From the NCBI GenBank assembly GCA_947471505.1, contig CANIWM010000007.1, positions 58,862 through 122,861 on the forward strand: a stretch of 64,000 bases of DNA. Reading direction: 5' to 3'. This stretch comes from Chthoniobacteraceae bacterium (lineage in GTDB: Bacteria; Verrucomicrobiota; Verrucomicrobiia; Chthoniobacterales; Chthoniobacteraceae). The notes below the pieces were generated by a model that worked only from the letters and a program-made list of their open reading frames with translations, ran no database searches and was not told where the DNA came from. Positions 61,751 to 64,000 of the stretch are shown here, piece after piece. How positions within the stretch are numbered: the first letter of the stretch is position 1; the number at the start of each line of letters is the position of its first letter. Made by a program: the position numbers and the translations under genes.

Positions 61751-63630
61751 AGTCCAGAATCCCGCTCATCGTCACCGTGCTCTTCACCCTGATGGTGGGG
61801 ATGAAACTGATGCCGCCAAAGAACAAGGCCGACGCATTCCCGACGCTGGAGTTTGGCAAACTGCCCATCATTCAAAGCGGTCGCACGCAGCCGATGGACT
61901 CGCTCGCGCGCAACTCCCTGCTCCAGCTCCGAGGCAAGCAAACGCTCAACACCGAGCCGTGGAAGGGCACCTTCGACAAACCGAAGATCATCTCCGCCGT
62001 GGACTGGATGCTCGAAGTGATGATGGACCCCGCCACCGCCGACACGCGCCCCGCATTTCGCATAGACCACCCCGACGTAAAAGGACTGCTCGGCGTGCCG
62101 ATGACCGCCGACGAGAAGCTGCTCTCCGACGGCAAGCACTACACTTGGAACCAAATTCTCCCGCGCTTCGACGCGCTCCAGCAGGAGACGCAGCGAGCCT
62201 TCCGCGTGAAGGATAAACTGCGCGACTCCTACCAAAAGGCGCTTGTTGATCTGTGGAAAGCCATCCGCTCCTACAAATCGCTCAAAGTCACCCTCGGCCC
62301 AGCCGCAGGCGGCGATCTCACCAAAGGCTTAGAAGCCGACCTCGCGATGATGAAGAAAGCGCGCGAAGCATTCGAGGCGCAGATGGACGGCAGGCCCGGC
62401 GACAACACCGCGCTGGCGTGGTTCAGCGAGCGGCAAGATGAGAACGTCGCCCTCGTCATCCCCCCGACGGCACTCACCAACGGCAAAGACGAATGGACCC
62501 GCAGCATCAACGCCGTGCTCGCCGTAGATCGCGGTGCGCCGCCGAACTTCGCACTCGCCCACTACGCGAAAATGGCCGCCGCTTTCAAAGCAAAGGACGC
62601 CCCCGCATTCACCACCGCCGTGACCGACTACAGCGCCGCGCTGAAATCCACGGGCCTCGCCGACAAGCGCATCCGCAAAGCCAGCAACGAACAGTGGTTC
62701 AATTTCACCGAACTCTTCTACCAAGGGATGATCGTCGCCGTCTCCGCTTTCATCTTCGCCCTCGCCGTGTGGTTTGCGCCCGCAAGGATGGAATGGGCCC
62801 GGCTCACGGCGCTACGGCTCACCGTGCTGACGGTTGTTATTATCTTCGGCGGGCTCCTTTTCCGTATTATCCACGAGGGTCGCCCACCTGTAACGAACCT
62901 CTACTCCTCTGCATTATTCATCGCCCTCGGTGCCTCCGTTTTCGGCATCGTGATCGAGTTTATGTGGCCGCGTGGAATCGGCACGGCAGTAGCCTCGCTC
63001 ATGGCGTTTGGCTGCCTCATGGTCGCCCACTTTCTTGCGCTCGACGGCGACACGCTCATCATGCTCCAAGCCGTCCTCGACACGAATTTCTGGCTTTCTA
63101 CCCACGTAGTCATCGTCACGCTCGGCTACGCCTCCACGTTCGTCGCAGGCATCCTCGGCATCTTCTACATCCTCAACGGCGTCTTCACGAAAAACATCAC
63201 CCCCGAGATGAACAAAGCATTCTACGGCGCAGGCTTCGCGATCCTGTGCTTCGCCATGCTCTTCAGCTTTGTCGGCACCGTGCTCGGCGGCATCTGGGCG
63301 GACCAAAGCTGGGGCCGCTTCTGGGGCTGGGATGCGAAGGAAAACGGCGCACTCCTCATCGTAATCTGGAACGCCCTCATCCTCCACGCCCGCCTCGGCG
63401 GCTTGGTAAAAGAGCGCGGCTTCATGAACCTCGCCGTCGCCGGAAACTGCATCACCGCATGGTCATGGTTCGGCACCAATCTACTCGGCATCGGCCTCCA
63501 CAGCTACGGCTTCAAAGAAGGCGCGTTCAACTGGCTCATGGGCTTCATCGCAGTCAACCTCGTGCTCATCGGTATCGGCAGCACCCCCAAGGAAAGCTGG
63601 CGCAGCTTCGCGAAAGCGGCGAGCAACTGA
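61747..63630 (+). CDS. ccsA: Cytochrome c assembly protein CcsA/ResC with long N-terminal domain
   Basis: 627 aa. After one membrane helix (IPLIVTVLFTLMVGMKLM) comes a roughly 290-aa periplasmic, helix-rich region, then eight or so helices from about 330 onward. The CcsA haem-handling motif is readable as WGRFWGWDAKENGALLIVIW (W526, W528, D529), with flanking conserved His in the helices (for example LSTHVVIVTLGY). CcsA proteins alone are usually about 250-350 aa; the N-terminal extension resembles designs from Bacteroidetes and Verrucomicrobia, where CcsA is fused to extra domains. It forms the cytochrome c synthase with ResB, whose stop codon overlaps its start. Last gene of the operon. Confidence 0.9.
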   Translation: MKSRIPLIVTVLFTLMVGMKLMPPKNKADAFPTLEFGKLPIIQSGRTQPMDSLARNSLLQLRGKQTLNTEPWKGTFDKPKIISAVDWMLEVMMDPATADTRPAFRIDHPDVKGLLGVPMTADEKLLSDGKHYTWNQILPRFDALQQETQRAFRVKDKLRDSYQKALVDLWKAIRSYKSLKVTLGPAAGGDLTKGLEADLAMMKKAREAFEAQMDGRPGDNTALAWFSERQDENVALVIPPTALTNGKDEWTRSINAVLAVDRGAPPNFALAHYAKMAAAFKAKDAPAFTTAVTDYSAALKSTGLADKRIRKASNEQWFNFTELFYQGMIVAVSAFIFALAVWFAPARMEWARLTALRLTVLTVVIIFGGLLFRIIHEGRPPVTNLYSSALFIALGASVFGIVIEFMWPRGIGTAVASLMAFGCLMVAHFLALDGDTLIMLQAVLDTNFWLSTHVVIVTLGYASTFVAGILGIFYILNGVFTKNITPEMNKAFYGAGFAILCFAMLFSFVGTVLGGIWADQSWGRFWGWDAKENGALLIVIWNALILHARLGGLVKERGFMNLAVAGNCITAWSWFGTNLLGIGLHSYGFKEGAFNWLMGFIAVNLVLIGIGSTPKESWRSFAKAASN

Positions 63631-63912
63631 CAGCAGTAGATCCTCTCGAAAAGCTCTGCCAGGCGGTGTTTATATAGTTCCACGTTGCCTGACCTCGTTC
63701 TTACGTTTCGCGCGCAACGAATTCCAAATCTTCGTCCCCATAGTCGAGATCGACCGGAGCGAATCTGAGCATTCTTGATGGGTCTAACCACATCCGCATT
63801 CGCATGGGCACAGTTCCAAAATCCGGCGTCACTTTGAGCGTGATTGTCCGTAATCCTAAATAAAGCAGTTAGCCGGATGTGAAAATGGCGGAAGTCGTGC
63901 AACAACAGAGAG
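63631..63912. other. Downstream gap with a possible gene remnant on the minus strand
   Basis: On the minus strand a frame from 63868 to 63701 reads like coding sequence (TPDFGTVPMRMRMWLDPSRM then FAPVDLDYGDEDLEFVARET, stop). It has no good start: only CTG or a GTG at 63832. It may be a gene fragment or a small protein of about 43 aa. I do not recognise it. Nothing else is visible in this stretch. Confidence 0.3.
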
Positions 63913-64000
63913 ATGCACGACGAAACGAGCGCGAAAAACGTTCACCTATTGGGTGAGGCCGCAGTGGTGGGCAAAATCCTGCCGCCGGACCTGACCAAGC
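63913..64000 (+). CDS. Start of an unidentified gene cut by the right edge
   Basis: ATG at 63913 opens a frame that stays open for 29 codons to the end of the window (MHDETSAKNVHLLGEAAVVG, then KILPPDLTK). A purine-rich gagag abuts the ATG but is too close to be a good ribosome site. Too little is visible for a family call; the reading frame may also be chance. Confidence 0.35.
   Translation, partial: MHDETSAKNVHLLGEAAVVGKILPPDLTK

Noticed and set aside
63504..63905. 133-aa minus-strand frame at the right edge
   Set aside because: Overlaps the 3' end of ccsA antisense and has no recognisable domain; another frame in the same stretch looks more protein-like.

Overview
The window looks like a chromosomal segment of a Verrucomicrobiota bacterium, probably from the Chthoniobacter/Spartobacteria side. 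The evidence is a set of prepilin-like genes matching the Verru_Chthon cassette families, three giant autotransporter-type beta-strand-repeat proteins that end in PEP-CTERM sorting tags, a DUF1549/DUF1553 planctomycete-type cytochrome protein, CotH/lamin-tail surface proteins and generally high G+C. These assignments come from motifs read by eye; no database search was possible. No rRNA, tRNA, CRISPR array, prophage or transposase gene was seen.

Layout. 1-1379 (-) is a secreted concanavalin-like protein running off the left edge. It is divergent from a PEP-CTERM beta-strand-repeat protein (1560-5194, +) that carries a one-base frameshift near 1881-1897. 5195-5568 is a hairpin-rich gap. 5569-8462 (+) holds an EVE-domain protein, a polytopic membrane protein resembling GT-C glycosyltransferases, and a small lipoprotein. 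8468-29869 (-) is a 21-kb block transcribed right to left: a 2466-aa PEP-CTERM repeat protein, a CotH/lamin-tail protein, an alpha/beta hydrolase and a second CotH/lamin-tail protein. 29870-30629 is a gap packed with inverted repeats. 30630-34249 (+) encodes glnS and a DUF1549/DUF1553 cytochrome protein. 34258-36383 (-) is a compact housekeeping operon, scpA-scpB-aroQ-sufU. 36465-48832 (-) is a Verru_Chthon-type B-C-A cassette followed by its own large PEP-CTERM protein, and looks less G+C-rich than its surroundings. 48946-52580 (-) is a DevBCA/MacB-like exporter (HlyD, ATPase, permease), interrupted by a Uma2-family gene on the opposite strand. A histidine kinase and response regulator (52748-55248, +) diverge from the permease. 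55291-63630 (+) holds a secreted two-lobed alpha/beta hydrolase, a PQQ-like beta-propeller protein, and a translationally coupled lipoprotein-resB-ccsA operon for cytochrome c maturation. A new reading frame starts at 63913 and runs off the right edge.

How the genes fit together. Much of the window is devoted to building and modifying the cell surface: PEP-CTERM beta-helix proteins (which need an exosortase encoded elsewhere), prepilin-like proteins resembling a type II secretion pseudopilin set, CotH-type predicted extracytoplasmic kinases, and secreted hydrolases. The ccs genes and the multihaem-type DUF1549 protein belong to c-type cytochrome metabolism.

The most novel signal is a family of about 180-250-bp intergenic elements (four copies: 30084-30290, 30304-30551, 42675-42884, 57323-57499). 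They share terminal inverted repeats of consensus GTGATNAAAAGYGGAA, but each encloses a different palindromic core.
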